Origin: JAKANT01 sp035502095 | Lineage (GTDB): Bacteria; Pseudomonadota; Gammaproteobacteria; Burkholderiales; Burkholderiaceae_F | Direction: 5' to 3' | Assembly: GCA_035502095.1 (NCBI GenBank) | Contig: DATJUX010000021.1 | Coordinates: 1-64,000, forward strand | Length of the DNA stretch: 64,000 nucleotides | Shown here: in pieces, positions 10,642 through 19,916 of the stretch | Numbering within the stretch: the stretch's first letter is position 1 | Layout of the letters: every line of letters begins with the position of its first letter | Made by a program: the position numbers and the translations under genes | Notes under the pieces: generated by a model | Seen by the model: the letters and a program-made list of their open reading frames with translations, nothing else | The model's database searches: none | Told to the model about the DNA's origin: nothing

Positions 10642-10965
10642 CGGCCGTCAGCGCGAAGCTCACGCCTTGCGGACGGCGCGGGCGGCGGTTATGCCGCTCG
10701 CCTGGCTCTTGCGCTGGCGAGAAGTGCCACCATGGCAGCGCCTCGCCCGTGCGCGCCTGTGACATTGTCCGCGCTGACGCGCAACATTGCACGCCGCGCA
10801 TCCTGCTGCCGTCGTGCTGACAACGTCGTTTCAGCAGGCCTGTTGCATGAAGCACCCGGATTTCGCCGTCCAGGGCGCGCTTCGTGCAGTGCGTCGCACG
10901 TCGCGCGCCCGGACCAGCCGGAGCGGCCATACTGCGCCTCACGCCGACTCTGCCGAATCATCGCC
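10642..10965. other. Intergenic region, no gene supported
   Basis: A 324-bp region between the regulator pseudogene and the GIN-domain gene, which are divergent. The minus-strand open frame across it has Arg/Pro-rich shadow composition and no recognisable protein. It presumably holds the two divergent promoters, but I could not pick convincing -35/-10 pairs. Confidence 0.5.
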
Positions 10966-11727
10966 ATGAATCCGTTGCGCCGATTGCTGAACCAGGGCCT
11001 GATCGCGGTTGCCTGCCTCGTGTCTCTGTTCCCGCTGCGCGCCGCGCTCGCGGCAACCGTGGTGGTCGGCAGCGGATCGATGGTCGACGGGTCGGGCACC
11101 ATGATCGACGACGCGCGCGCCGTGTCCGGCTACACACGGGTCGTGGTTTCCGCACCGGTCGAAGTGCAGCTCAAGCACACCGGCGCGGAGAAGGCGGTCG
11201 TGCACGCCGACGACAACATCGCGACGCTGATCGAGACCCGCGTCGAGGGCGGCTGGCTGCACATCGAGACGACCAAGGACGTCTCGTTTCGCACCCGCAA
11301 CAAGATCTTCGTCGTAGTGGAATTCAAGCAGCTCGATGCGCTCCGCGTCGACGGCTCCGGGGACGTGCTCGCCGACGACATCAAGGCGGGGATCTTCGAA
11401 GGCGTCATCCATGGCTCGGGCAACGTCAGGATCGCCAGGCTCGAGGCCGACACCGTCGCCGTCTCCATCGCCGGCAGCGGCAACTTCAATGCGCGCGGGC
11501 GCGCCGACAAGGTCGGTTTCGTGATCGAAGGATCGGGCGACGTCCTGGCCGAGGATCTGCTGGCCAAGTCCGCCGCGGTGCGCATCGCCGGCAGCGGCGA
11601 CGCGCGCGTCAACGCAACCGAAACCCTGCAAGCGCGCATCGCCGGATCGGGCGACGTCCGTTATCGCGGCTCACCGCAGGTCGACAAGAAGATCGCGGGC
11701 TCGGGCGAAGTCAAGCCGCTGCACTAG
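10966..11727 (+). CDS. Secreted GIN-domain (DUF2807) auto-transporter adhesin head-like protein
   Basis: A 253-residue protein with a Sec signal peptide (residues 1-30, ending AALAA) followed by a parallel beta-helix-like domain made of degenerate repeats. Each repeat turns on a Gly-Ser-Gly-Asp/Asn motif, with seven or eight GSG turns between about residue 120 and the C-terminus (for example VDGSGDVLADDI and IAGSGDARVNAT). This matches the putative auto-transporter adhesin head GIN domain, whose function is still unclear but which is exported. The ATG at 10966 is chosen because it begins the signal peptide. The gene ends before a hairpin and faces glcF. Confidence 0.85.
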   Translation: MNPLRRLLNQGLIAVACLVSLFPLRAALAATVVVGSGSMVDGSGTMIDDARAVSGYTRVVVSAPVEVQLKHTGAEKAVVHADDNIATLIETRVEGGWLHIETTKDVSFRTRNKIFVVVEFKQLDALRVDGSGDVLADDIKAGIFEGVIHGSGNVRIARLEADTVAVSIAGSGNFNARGRADKVGFVIEGSGDVLAEDLLAKSAAVRIAGSGDARVNATETLQARIAGSGDVRYRGSPQVDKKIAGSGEVKPLH

Positions 11728-11736
11728 CCCCGAACG

Positions 11737-11760
11737 CCCTCCCCCGCGGGCGGGGGAGGG
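11737..11760. repeat. CCCTCCCCC hairpin between convergent genes (copy 1)
   Basis: CCCTCCCCCGCGGGCGGGGGAG plus GG folds into a 9-10 bp stem with a 4-nt loop. It sits between the GIN-domain gene and the glcF 3' end. There is no T-run, so it is not a classic intrinsic terminator, but it could stop or pause transcription from both sides. Similar hairpins occur at 17671-17699 and 52377-52401. Confidence 0.7.
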
Positions 11761-11770
11761 GATGGTCGCT

Positions 11771-12997
11771 CTAGTTCGCCAGGCGGCGATCCAGCCATTC
11801 GATCCAGTGCTCCACGCGGGTCGCGGTGCCGCTCTGCAGGTGCGTGATGCAGCCCACGTTGGCCGACAGGATGGCAGCCGGCTCCGGCGCCTGCAAATTG
11901 CCGAGCTTGCGGTCGCGCAGGCGATACGCGAGCTCGGGCTGGAGCACCGAATACGTTCCGGCCGATCCGCAGCAGAGATGGCTCTCGCCGACGGGGGCGA
12001 CCTCGGCGCCGAGCGCACCCAGCATGCCTTCGACGACGCCGCTGATCTTCTGCCCGTGCTGCAAAGTGCAGGGCGGATGGAACACGACGCGCTCGGCCGC
12101 GGCGTCTGGCCTCAGCCGCGCCTGCAGCGACCCGATCAGGGCGGGCAGGAGCTCCGCCAGGTCACGCGTCAGGTCGGCAATGCGCCGTGCCTTTTCGGCG
12201 TAGGCGGCATCGTTGCGCAGGAGATGACCGTATTCCTTCACCATCGCGCCGCAGCCGCTCGCGTTCATCACGATCGCTTCCGCACCGGCCTCCACGTGCG
12301 GCCACCACGCGTCGATGTTGGCGCGCATGTCGGATGCGCCGCCGGAGTGGTCGTTCAGATGATGGCGGATCGCCCCGCAGCAGCCCGCGTCCGTCGCCAT
12401 CACCACCTCGATGCCCAGTGCATCGAGCACCCGCGCCGTCGCCGCGTTGATGTTCGGCAGCATCGACGGCTGCACGCAGCCGGCCAGCAGCAGCATCTTG
12501 CGCGGATGCCGGCGCGTGGGCCAGGTTCCGGTGTGCTGCCGCCGCGGCACCTTGTTGCGGAACGTCGCCGGCAACAGTGGCCGCACGAGTTGACCGAACT
12601 TCAACGCCGGGCCGAAGGCGGCGCTCGTAAGCCCTTCCTTCAAAGCACTGCGCAGCATGCGGTCGCGCGCCGGGCGCGGCACCTGCTGCTCGACGACGTG
12701 GCGTCCGATGTCGACCAGCCGCCCGTACTGGACACCCGAGGGGCACGTCGTCTCGCAGTTGCGGCAGGTGAGGCAGCGATCGAGGTGCAACTGCGTGGTC
12801 GCCGTCGGTGCCCTGCCTTCGAGCACCTGCTTGATCAGGTAGATCCGGCCGCGCGGTCCGTCGAGTTCGTCGCCGAGGAGCTGATACGTCGGGCACGTCG
12901 CGGTGCAGAAGCCGCAGTGCACGCACTTGCGCAGGATCGCGTCGGCTTCCTTGCCGTCGGGCGTGTCGCGGATCCACTCAGCGAGATTCGTTTGCAT
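11771..12997 (-). CDS. glcF: Glycolate oxidase iron-sulfur subunit
   Basis: A 408-residue GlcF. Two [4Fe-4S] ferredoxin motifs lie near the N-terminus: CVHCGFCTATCP (about residues 25-36) and CLTCRNCETTCPSG (about 80-95). Two CCG-type domains with cysteine-rich heterodisulfide-reductase motifs follow (GCCGAI and LCCGSAGTY). GlcF accepts electrons from the GlcD flavin and passes them to the quinone pool at the inner membrane. The ATG at 12997 gives the usual length and N-terminus MQTNLAEWI. The frame is open much further upstream only as shadow. It lies 23 bp after glcE in the same operon. Confidence 0.95.
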   Translation of the reverse strand: MQTNLAEWIRDTPDGKEADAILRKCVHCGFCTATCPTYQLLGDELDGPRGRIYLIKQVLEGRAPTATTQLHLDRCLTCRNCETTCPSGVQYGRLVDIGRHVVEQQVPRPARDRMLRSALKEGLTSAAFGPALKFGQLVRPLLPATFRNKVPRRQHTGTWPTRRHPRKMLLLAGCVQPSMLPNINAATARVLDALGIEVVMATDAGCCGAIRHHLNDHSGGASDMRANIDAWWPHVEAGAEAIVMNASGCGAMVKEYGHLLRNDAAYAEKARRIADLTRDLAELLPALIGSLQARLRPDAAAERVVFHPPCTLQHGQKISGVVEGMLGALGAEVAPVGESHLCCGSAGTYSVLQPELAYRLRDRKLGNLQAPEPAAILSANVGCITHLQSGTATRVEHWIEWLDRRLAN

Positions 12998-13020
12998 GCG
13001 AAAGCGACGCGCGTCACCGC

Positions 13021-14097
13021 CTAGAGGTTTTCGTACATCCGCCCGGGATTGAACAGCCCGTACGGGTCGAACTCCGCCTTCAGCCGCTTGTGGATCGCCA
13101 GGACCGGCGCCGCGAGCGGCGCGAACGCGCCGCCGCTCCGATCGCCGCCGCGAAACAGCGTCGCGTGGCCGCCCGCAGCCGCGGCGCGCTCGCGGACCTG
13201 CGCCGCCGGCGCGGTGGAGCGCAGCCAGCGCAACGCGCCACCCCACTCGACGAACTGCTCGCCGTCGAGCGACAGGGGCGGCGCGGTCGAGGGCACCGAG
13301 AGCCGCCACAACGGCGCATTGACCGCGAAAAACGCGTGGGTGTGTTCGCGCACGCCGCGCCAGAACGCATCGGCGCGCGCGGGTTCGACGGTTTCGCCGC
13401 CGAGGCGCACCGCCGCGGCGTGCACCGCCGCGGCGGCGCCGGAGAGGCGCACGTGCAGCGTTCCGCCCCGCCACGCGGTCGCCGAGATCGGCAACGGCAG
13501 CGCCGCCCAGTCGTTGACACGGTCGAGCGCCGCGGATGCGTCGAGATCCATCCGCTGTGTCGCCTCGCACACCGCCTTGGGCAGCACCTTGAGCGACACC
13601 TCGACGATGATGCCGAGGATGCCCAGCGACCCGGCGAGCGCGCGCGCCACGTCGTAGCCGGCGACGTTCTTCATCACGGTGCCGCCGAACGACAGCAGCT
13701 GCCCGCGTCCGTCGATGAGCTTGGCACCGAGCATGAAGTCGCGCACGCCGCCGTAAGTGGCGCCGAACGACGCGCGCCGCGGGCCCGCGAGCCCGGCGGC
13801 AACGCATCCGCCCACGGTCGCTCCCGCTCCGTAGTGCGGCGGCTCGAAGGGGAGCATCTGGCCGCGAACGTCCAGCGCCGACTCGAGTTCGGCGAGCGGC
13901 GTTCCGCAACGGACCGTCACCACGAGCTCGGTCGGTTCGTAGTCGACGATGCCGCTGTGCCCGCGCGGGTCGAGCACCTCGCCGCGCGGTGCGTTGCCGT
14001 AGAAATCCTTGGTGCCGCCGGCGCGGATCTGCAGCGGCTGCTTTCTCGCCGCCGCGGCACGCACCCGCCCGGCGAGCTCGTCGAGCATGTCTTGCAT
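13021..14097 (-). CDS. glcE: Glycolate oxidase FAD-binding subunit GlcE
   Basis: A 358-residue FAD_binding_4-type subunit with PPHYGAGATVGGCVAAGLAG and the segment GTVMKNVAGYDVARAL that are typical of GlcE. It forms the glycolate dehydrogenase complex with GlcD and GlcF, oxidising glycolate to glyoxylate. The start ATG overlaps the glcD stop as TGATG, implying translational coupling. The C-terminus ends FDPYGLFNPGRMYENL, the usual family ending. It is shorter than GlcD because it lacks most of the substrate cap. Confidence 0.94.
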   Translation of the reverse strand: MQDMLDELAGRVRAAAARKQPLQIRAGGTKDFYGNAPRGEVLDPRGHSGIVDYEPTELVVTVRCGTPLAELESALDVRGQMLPFEPPHYGAGATVGGCVAAGLAGPRRASFGATYGGVRDFMLGAKLIDGRGQLLSFGGTVMKNVAGYDVARALAGSLGILGIIVEVSLKVLPKAVCEATQRMDLDASAALDRVNDWAALPLPISATAWRGGTLHVRLSGAAAAVHAAAVRLGGETVEPARADAFWRGVREHTHAFFAVNAPLWRLSVPSTAPPLSLDGEQFVEWGGALRWLRSTAPAAQVRERAAAAGGHATLFRGGDRSGGAFAPLAAPVLAIHKRLKAEFDPYGLFNPGRMYENL

Positions 14098-15620
14098 CAG
14101 AAGCGCGGCAGGTCGGGAAACCTCAGGTTGCCGCCGTGCACGTGCATCTTGCCGTACTCGGCGCAGCGCGCCAGCGTCGGAATCGCCTTGCCCGGATTGA
14201 GCAGGCCCGGCGGGTCGAAAGCGCGCTTGACCGCGAAAAACGCATCCAGCGTCGCGCGGTCGAACTGCTTGCACATCTGGTTGATCTTTTCGACGCCGAC
14301 ACCGTGCTCGCCGGTGACGGTGCCGCCCACCTCGACCGAAAGTTCGAGGATGGCGAACCCGAACGCTTCCGCCCGCGCGACCGAATCCGGGTCGTTGGCG
14401 TCGAACATGATGAGCGGGTGCAGGTTGCCGTCGCCGGCGTGAAAGACGTTGGCGCAACGCAGCCCGTATTCGCCTTCCATCTTCTGGATCGCACGCAGCA
14501 CGGCACCGAGCTTCTTGCGCGGAATCGTGCCGTCCATGCAGTAGTAGTCGGGCGAGATCCGTCCCACGGCGGGAAACGCGGCCTTGCGTCCGGCCCAGAA
14601 GCGCAGACGCTCGGCCTCGCTCTCGGAGACCTTGAGCCGCGTCGCGCCGCTGCCGTCGAGCACGGCCTTCATGCGGTCGATCTCCTCGTCGACCTCTTCC
14701 TGGGTTCCGTCCGACTCGATGAGCAGGATCGCCTCGGCATCCGTGTCGTAGCCCGCGTTGACGAAGGGTTCGACCGCACCTACGGCCGGCCGGTCCATCA
14801 TCTCCATGCCCGACGGGATGATGCCGGCCCCGATCACCGCGGCGACCGCGTCGCCGGCACGCTCGACATCATCGAACGAAGCCATGATCGCGCACGCGAA
14901 CTGCGGCTTCGGCACGAGCTTCACCGTCGCCTGCGTGACCACCGCGAGCATGCCTTCGGAGCCGATCGCCAGCGCCAGCAGGTCCAGGCCGGGCGAATCG
15001 AGGCAACGACCGCCGAATTCCACGACGTCGCCTTCGATCGTGAGGGCGCGCACGCCGAGCACGTTGTGCACCGTCAGCCCGTATTTCAGGCAGTGCACGC
15101 CGCCCGAGTTCTCGGCGACGTTGCCGCCGATCGTGCAGGCGATCTGGCTCGACGGATCCGGCGCGTAATAGAGGCCGCATGGCGCCGCGGCCTCGGAGAT
15201 CGCGAGATTGCGGACGCCCGGCTCGACCGTCGCCGTGCGGGCGCGCGGATCGATCTCGAGGATGCGATTGAACTTCGCCAGCGAAAGCACGACGCCTGCG
15301 CCATGCGGCAGTGCGCCGCCCGACAGGGATGTGCCCGCGCCGCGCGGAACGACCGGCACTTCCAGCGCGCGACAGCAGCGCAGCACCTGCTGCACCTGCG
15401 GCTCGGTTTCCGGGAGGACCACCACCATCGGCAGCTGACGGTACAGCGTCAACCCGTCGCACTCGTAGGGTCGCGTGTCTTCTTCGCGCCAGAGGATGCA
15501 GTGCGGGGGCAGGACCGCCCGCAGCGCGGCCACGACCCGTCGCTGCCGCTCGGCGTCGACCGGTCCGGTGCCTTCGATGGATAGCGCGTCGGGGACCGCC
15601 AGTTCAGTCGGGGCGTTCAT
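14097..15620 (-). CDS. glcD: Glycolate oxidase subunit GlcD
   Basis: A 507-residue FAD-linked catalytic subunit. The PCMH-type FAD fold includes VPRGAGTSLSGGALP and TIGGNVAENSGGVHC, and the C-terminal FAD-oxidase domain has HAGDGNLHP and GEHGVGVEK. The ATG at 15620 gives MNAPTELAVP and normal family length. Only 11 bp separate it from the upstream FAD-dehydrogenase gene. Together with glcE and glcF it oxidises glycolate (and possibly D-lactate) using the respiratory chain. Confidence 0.95.
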   Translation of the reverse strand: MNAPTELAVPDALSIEGTGPVDAERQRRVVAALRAVLPPHCILWREEDTRPYECDGLTLYRQLPMVVVLPETEPQVQQVLRCCRALEVPVVPRGAGTSLSGGALPHGAGVVLSLAKFNRILEIDPRARTATVEPGVRNLAISEAAAPCGLYYAPDPSSQIACTIGGNVAENSGGVHCLKYGLTVHNVLGVRALTIEGDVVEFGGRCLDSPGLDLLALAIGSEGMLAVVTQATVKLVPKPQFACAIMASFDDVERAGDAVAAVIGAGIIPSGMEMMDRPAVGAVEPFVNAGYDTDAEAILLIESDGTQEEVDEEIDRMKAVLDGSGATRLKVSESEAERLRFWAGRKAAFPAVGRISPDYYCMDGTIPRKKLGAVLRAIQKMEGEYGLRCANVFHAGDGNLHPLIMFDANDPDSVARAEAFGFAILELSVEVGGTVTGEHGVGVEKINQMCKQFDRATLDAFFAVKRAFDPPGLLNPGKAIPTLARCAEYGKMHVHGGNLRFPDLPRF

Positions 15621-15631
15621 TGCGCAGGTCC

Positions 15632-17041
15632 TCAGAGGTGCAGGATCTTGCCCGGATTGAGGATGTTGAGCGGATCGAACGAACGCTTGATGCGAGCCAT
15701 CAGGTCGATCGCGTCCGGACCGTGCTCCGCCAGCAGGAAGTCGATCTTGTGCAGGCCGACGCCGTGTTCGCCCGTGCACGTGCCCTCCACCGCAAGTGCC
15801 TGCTCGACGATGCTGCGATTCAGGCGCTCGGCGGCCTCGACCTCGCGCGGGTCGTCGGGATCGAGCAGGATCGCGCAGTGGAAGTTGCCGTCCCCGACAT
15901 GGCCCAGGATCGGCGCGAGCAGGCCGGATCGCTCGACCTCCTTCACGGCCGCGCCGATGCACTCGGCAAGGCGCGAGATCGGTACACACACGTCGGTGGT
16001 GTTGCAGCGGCACCCGGGCTTCAGCTGCAGGCACGAAAAGTAGGTGTTGTGGCGGGCGCTCCACAGACGCGTGCGCTCCTCCGGTGTGGTGGCCCACTGG
16101 AATTCGCGCCCGCCGTGCTCGAGCGCAATGGACTGCACCGTCTCGGCCTGCTCGCGCACCGAGGTCTCGCTGCCGTGGAATTCAAACAGCAGCAGCGGCA
16201 ACTCGGGCAGGCCGAGCCTGGCATGCGCGTTGACCGCCTTGACGGTCAGCGCGTCCAGCAGCTCGCAGCGCGCGATCGGGACCCCCAGCTGAATGGTTGC
16301 GATGGTCGTGCGCACGGCGGCGTCGACGCTCGGGAACGAGCAGATCGCGGCCGAGATCGCCTCCGGCAGCGGGTACACGCGCAGCGTGATCTCGGTGATG
16401 ATGCCCAGCGTGCCTTCGGAGCCGACGAAGAGCCGCGTCAGGTCGTAGCCGGCGCTCGACTTGCGGGCACGGCGCGCCGTGCGGATCACCTTGCCTTCGC
16501 CGGTCACGACGGTCAGCGCGAGCACGTTCTCGCGCATGGTGCCGTAGCGCACCGCGTTCGTCCCCGAGGCGCGCGTGGCGGTCATGCCGCCGATGCTCGC
16601 GTCCGCACCCGGATCGATGGGAAAGAAGAATCCGGTCGACTTGATCGCGTCGTTCAACTGCTTGCGCGTGACACCGGCCTGGACCGTGACGGTGAGATCT
16701 TCAGGGTTGATTGCGAGCACCTTGTTCATGCGCGACATGTCGACCGAGACGCCGCCTTGGACCGCGAGCAGATGACCTTCGAGCGAAGAGCCGACACCGT
16801 ATGCGATGACGGGCACGCGATGCTCGATGCAAAGCGCCATGAGACGCGCGACGTCGTCGGTCGATTCCGCGAAGACCACCGCATCGGGCGGCACCGGTGC
16901 ATAAGCCGACTCATCACGGCCGTGGTGCTCGCGCACCGCGGCCGCCAGCGACATGCGCGAGCCGAACGTCTGCCGCAGCTTCTCCGCGAAGCCCGCGGGC
17001 AGTGGCTTGCGCAGGCTCGAAGGCGTTGCAGGCGCGTTCAT
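15632..17041 (-). CDS. FAD-linked D-lactate/2-hydroxyacid dehydrogenase (GlcD/DLD-like)
   Basis: A 469-residue stand-alone FAD-binding oxidoreductase of the cytochrome-type D-lactate dehydrogenase / GlcD superfamily. The FAD site has AYGVGSSLEGHLLA and GADASIGGMTATRASGTNA. The C-terminal domain has GHVGDGNFHC and GEHGVGLHKID. It is the first gene of the glc operon and is clearly a different paralogue from GlcD. The substrate could be D-lactate, D-2-hydroxyglutarate or glycolate, and sequence alone does not decide. It starts 62 bp from the divergent adenosyltransferase gene. Confidence 0.88.
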   Translation of the reverse strand: MNAPATPSSLRKPLPAGFAEKLRQTFGSRMSLAAAVREHHGRDESAYAPVPPDAVVFAESTDDVARLMALCIEHRVPVIAYGVGSSLEGHLLAVQGGVSVDMSRMNKVLAINPEDLTVTVQAGVTRKQLNDAIKSTGFFFPIDPGADASIGGMTATRASGTNAVRYGTMRENVLALTVVTGEGKVIRTARRARKSSAGYDLTRLFVGSEGTLGIITEITLRVYPLPEAISAAICSFPSVDAAVRTTIATIQLGVPIARCELLDALTVKAVNAHARLGLPELPLLLFEFHGSETSVREQAETVQSIALEHGGREFQWATTPEERTRLWSARHNTYFSCLQLKPGCRCNTTDVCVPISRLAECIGAAVKEVERSGLLAPILGHVGDGNFHCAILLDPDDPREVEAAERLNRSIVEQALAVEGTCTGEHGVGLHKIDFLLAEHGPDAIDLMARIKRSFDPLNILNPGKILHL

Positions 17042-17103
17042 AATCTCGCTCTCCAGGTTTCATGCGGGACGCGGTCATTGTAGGCCGCGCTCGACGGCAA
17101 AAA

Positions 17104-17667
17104 ATGGGCAAGCGTTTGACGCGTATCGCGACGCGCACGGGCGATGACGGCACCACGGGGCTTGGCGATGGGTCGCGCACGGGCAAGGACAGCCTGCGCG
17201 TCAAAGCGATGGGAAGCGTCGACGAGTTGAACTCGTTCATCGGCGTGCTCTTGACCGAAGCGATGCCCGAGTCCGTGCGAACCGACCTGCTTAATATCCA
17301 GCACGACCTGTTCGACCTCGGCGGCGAGTTGTGCATACCCGGGTACACGATGCTGCAGGCGACGCAGGTGGCGCGGCTGGATGCGCGCCTTGCCCATTAC
17401 AACGCGGACCTGCCGCGGCTGGAGGAATTCATCCTGCCCGGCGGAGGTCGTGCCGCCGCGCAGGCACATGTTTGCCGCACGACTTGCCGGCGCGCCGAGC
17501 GCGATCTCGTCGAACTCGGCGCGCACGAGCCCGTGAACGAAGCGCCGCGCCAGTACCTGAACCGGCTTTCCGACCTGCTGTTCGTCCTGGCGCGGGTGCT
17601 CAATCGCGCGGCCGGGGGCGCCGACGTGCTCTGGCAGCAGCGCAAGAATCAGGCTGGCCAGGAGTAG
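17104..17667 (+). CDS. Cob(I)yrinic acid a,c-diamide adenosyltransferase, PduO type
   Basis: A 187-residue ATP:corrinoid adenosyltransferase that makes adenosylcobalamin in the cytoplasm. The N-terminal ATP-binding signature TRTGDDGTTGLGDGSR follows the start. The helix-bundle motifs VDELNSFIG and RRAERDLVEL, and the C-terminal YLNRLSDLLFVLAR, are intact. The ATG at 17104 (MGKRLTRIATR) fits family starts better than the upstream in-frame codon at 17062. It is divergent from the glycolate operon, convergent with an ABC transporter operon, and monocistronic. Confidence 0.93.
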   Translation: MGKRLTRIATRTGDDGTTGLGDGSRTGKDSLRVKAMGSVDELNSFIGVLLTEAMPESVRTDLLNIQHDLFDLGGELCIPGYTMLQATQVARLDARLAHYNADLPRLEEFILPGGGRAAAQAHVCRTTCRRAERDLVELGAHEPVNEAPRQYLNRLSDLLFVLARVLNRAAGGADVLWQQRKNQAGQE

Positions 17668-17670
17668 GGG

Positions 17671-17699
17671 CCCCTCCCTGACCCGCAGGCGGGGAGGGG
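17671..17699. repeat. CCCCTCCC hairpin between convergent genes (copy 2)
   Basis: CCCCTCCC and GGGAGGGG form an 8-bp perfect stem around a 13-nt loop, 3 bp after the adenosyltransferase stop and just before the convergent ABC binding-protein gene ends. It is composed like the hairpins at 11737 and 52377, so it is probably a bidirectional transcription barrier or a member of a dispersed repeat family. Confidence 0.65.
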
Positions 17700-17710
17700 A
17701 CATGCAACGG

Positions 17711-18901
17711 TCAGTGCGTCGAGGCGACAACGTCGCCAAAGACTTCCCAGATCTCGCCGTTGAAGCGGGCCAGTTGCTCCTGCTCGATCGGCGCGAAATC
17801 ATCCGGGCTGGTGTTGATCTTGATGCCGGGAAGCAGCATCGGCAGTTCGAGGTTCTTCAGGTTCGCCGCCTGACGCATGATGTTTTCGCGCGACAGATCG
17901 TTTCCGCATTGCTTGAACACCTGCACCAGCGTCATCGCGACCGAGTAGCCGTACGCGTTGAAGTTGTCTTGAGTGCTGCCGTCCGGGTAGTACTTCTTCA
18001 TCCATGCCACCCAATCCTGGTAACCCTTGTCGTTCTTCCATTGCGGATCGGTGACTTCCTTTCCATACAGGGCGGTGATCAGGCCCTTCGAGGCCTCGAG
18101 TCCCGCCGGTTTGAGCACGGATGCGGTCGAGTTCGAGACGTTGTTCAGGTAGTGGACCGGCGTCCACCCGAGGTCGTGCGCCTTCTTGATCGCCTGCGCT
18201 GCGAACTTCGGCGTGGTGATGTTGAAGAAGACGTTGGCGCCGCTGTTCTTCAGGTTGACGATCTGCGAATCCACGGTCGGATCCGTGACCTCGTAGGACT
18301 GCTTCATCACGATCAGCGACTTCTTGTCGCCCAGTCCGTCCTCGAATCCCTTCAAGTAGTCCTTGCCGTAATCATCGTTCTGGAAAAGGATGCCGATCTT
18401 CGGATCCTTCACCGTCGCAAGTATGTGGCGGGCATAGATGCTTCCTTCTGTCTGGTAGTTGGGCTGCCATCCCATCGTCCAGGGAAAGTGCTTCGGGTCG
18501 TTCCATTTCGATGCGCCGGTGGCGACGAACAGCTGCGGCACCTTCATCTGGTTCATGTACTTGTGGATCGCGGTGTTCGACGGCGTGCCGAGCGACTGGA
18601 AGATCAGCGCAACCTGATCCTGCTCGACCAGCTTGCGCGCCATCTCCACGGCCTTCGGCGGACTGTAGCTGTCGTCGTAGCTGATGTAGTCGATCTTGCG
18701 CCCGTTGATGCCACCCTGGTCGTTGATCATCTTGAAATACGCGCCGATCGACTTGCCGATCGTTCCGTACGCCGATGCAGGCCCGCTGTACGGGTTGAGG
18801 TTGCCGACCTTGATCTCGGTCGGCGTGACGCCGGGCGTCTGCGCCAGAACGGGCGCCGCGAGCAGCGCCGCGAGTGCCAAGAACCTTCTTACATGTCTCA
18901 T
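17711..18901 (-). CDS. Branched-chain amino acid-type ABC transporter substrate-binding protein
   Basis: A 396-residue periplasmic LivK/AmiC-like binding protein with a Sec signal (RRFLALAALLAAPVLAQ). The mature start is GVTPTEIKVGNLNPYSGPAS, the usual pattern for ligand sensing in this family. It is the last gene of a five-component importer operon (livG, livF, lipoprotein, livH, livM, then this gene). Such systems in betaproteobacteria take up amino acids, aromatic acids or other carboxylates. A divergent acyl-CoA ligase suggests a carboxylate, but this is inference. Confidence 0.9.
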   Translation of the reverse strand: MRHVRRFLALAALLAAPVLAQTPGVTPTEIKVGNLNPYSGPASAYGTIGKSIGAYFKMINDQGGINGRKIDYISYDDSYSPPKAVEMARKLVEQDQVALIFQSLGTPSNTAIHKYMNQMKVPQLFVATGASKWNDPKHFPWTMGWQPNYQTEGSIYARHILATVKDPKIGILFQNDDYGKDYLKGFEDGLGDKKSLIVMKQSYEVTDPTVDSQIVNLKNSGANVFFNITTPKFAAQAIKKAHDLGWTPVHYLNNVSNSTASVLKPAGLEASKGLITALYGKEVTDPQWKNDKGYQDWVAWMKKYYPDGSTQDNFNAYGYSVAMTLVQVFKQCGNDLSRENIMRQAANLKNLELPMLLPGIKINTSPDDFAPIEQEQLARFNGEIWEVFGDVVASTH

Positions 18902-18914
18902 CGTTGTCTCCTTG

Positions 18915-19916
18915 TTACGGCGTCGCTTGCATGCCCGGCCGATGTGTCGCCGGCGCCGTTTCTGGAACGCGGCGCCGGGCGAGCCGGTTGCGGATCAGCG
19001 CGATGGCACCGGCAATGCCGGTGGGCATCGCGATCATGAACACGATCAGGAAGACGCCGAAGATCGCCCACGGCGCCGCCTTGGAGATGTCCTGCGCGAA
19101 GTTCGGGACGAACTGGATGAAGAACGCGCCGTAGATCGCACCGGAGATCGACGCCAGCCCGCCGATGACGATCCCGATCAGCAGGATGATCGAAAGCAGG
19201 AAGTTGTACGAGTCGGGCGCGACGTAGGCGACGACGACCGCGGACAGCGCGCCGGCCAGGCCCGTGAGCGCGGCACTGACGCCGAACGTCACCGCCTTGA
19301 CGACGGAGGTATTGATGCCCATCGCCTGCGCGGCGATCGGGTTGTCGCGGATGGCGACGATCGCACGACCCACGCGCCCGCGCAGCAGGTTGCCGCCGAT
19401 CCAGAACGTCGCGAGCAGGATGGCGAGCGTGAGGAAGTAGAGCCATTGATCGGCGGTCAGCCGCAAGCCGAACGGCGCGGCCGGCTTGATCAGGACGATT
19501 CCCTGCGAGCCCCCGGTCCAGCGCTCGAAGTACTTCAGGATCTGCGGCACGGCGATGGCCAGCGCAAACGTCGCGAGCGCGAGGTACAGGCCCTCCAGCC
19601 GGAGCGCCGGCAGGCCGAACAGGAATCCGGCCGCCAGGCAGACGATCGCGGCGATCGGCAGGGTCAGGGCGTACGGGACACCCCAACGGTCCATAAGGAT
19701 GGCGGCGACATAACCGCCGATGGCGAAGAACGCGCCGTGCCCGAGCGAGATCTGGCCGTTGTAGCCGGTGAGCAGGTTCAGCCCGAGCAGCGCGATCGCG
19801 TAGATATAGGCCTGCGTGAACTGGAACAGGCGGAAGTTGCTGAGCAGGAACGGCAGCACGCATGCGAGGATCATCGCCGCCACGAAGAACGATCGCCGCG
19901 TGTGTTCCGTGTTCAT
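18915..19916 (-). CDS. livM: Branched-chain-type ABC transporter permease LivM
   Basis: A 333-residue integral membrane permease with about nine helices. The LivM hallmark GYNGQISLGHGAFFAIGGY lies near residues 50-70, and the cytoplasmic EAA-like loop AIVAIRDNPIAAQAMGIN contacts the ATPases. The ATG at 19916 overlaps the livH stop by 4 bp (ATGA). The open frame extends further upstream only as a shadow of livH. It forms the translocation pore with LivH. Confidence 0.92.
   Translation of the reverse strand: MNTEHTRRSFFVAAMILACVLPFLLSNFRLFQFTQAYIYAIALLGLNLLTGYNGQISLGHGAFFAIGGYVAAILMDRWGVPYALTLPIAAIVCLAAGFLFGLPALRLEGLYLALATFALAIAVPQILKYFERWTGGSQGIVLIKPAAPFGLRLTADQWLYFLTLAILLATFWIGGNLLRGRVGRAIVAIRDNPIAAQAMGINTSVVKAVTFGVSAALTGLAGALSAVVVAYVAPDSYNFLLSIILLIGIVIGGLASISGAIYGAFFIQFVPNFAQDISKAAPWAIFGVFLIVFMIAMPTGIAGAIALIRNRLARRRVPETAPATHRPGMQATP

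Noticed and set aside
13021..14457. Longer GlcE start upstream of 14097
   Set aside because: The extension overlaps glcD and is not conserved; the TGATG overlap start fits the family length.
17104..17667. Cobalamin adenosyltransferase as part of a methyleneglutarate mutase system for the nicotinate pathway
   Set aside because: It is 27 kb away, monocistronic, and no mutase gene is present in the window.
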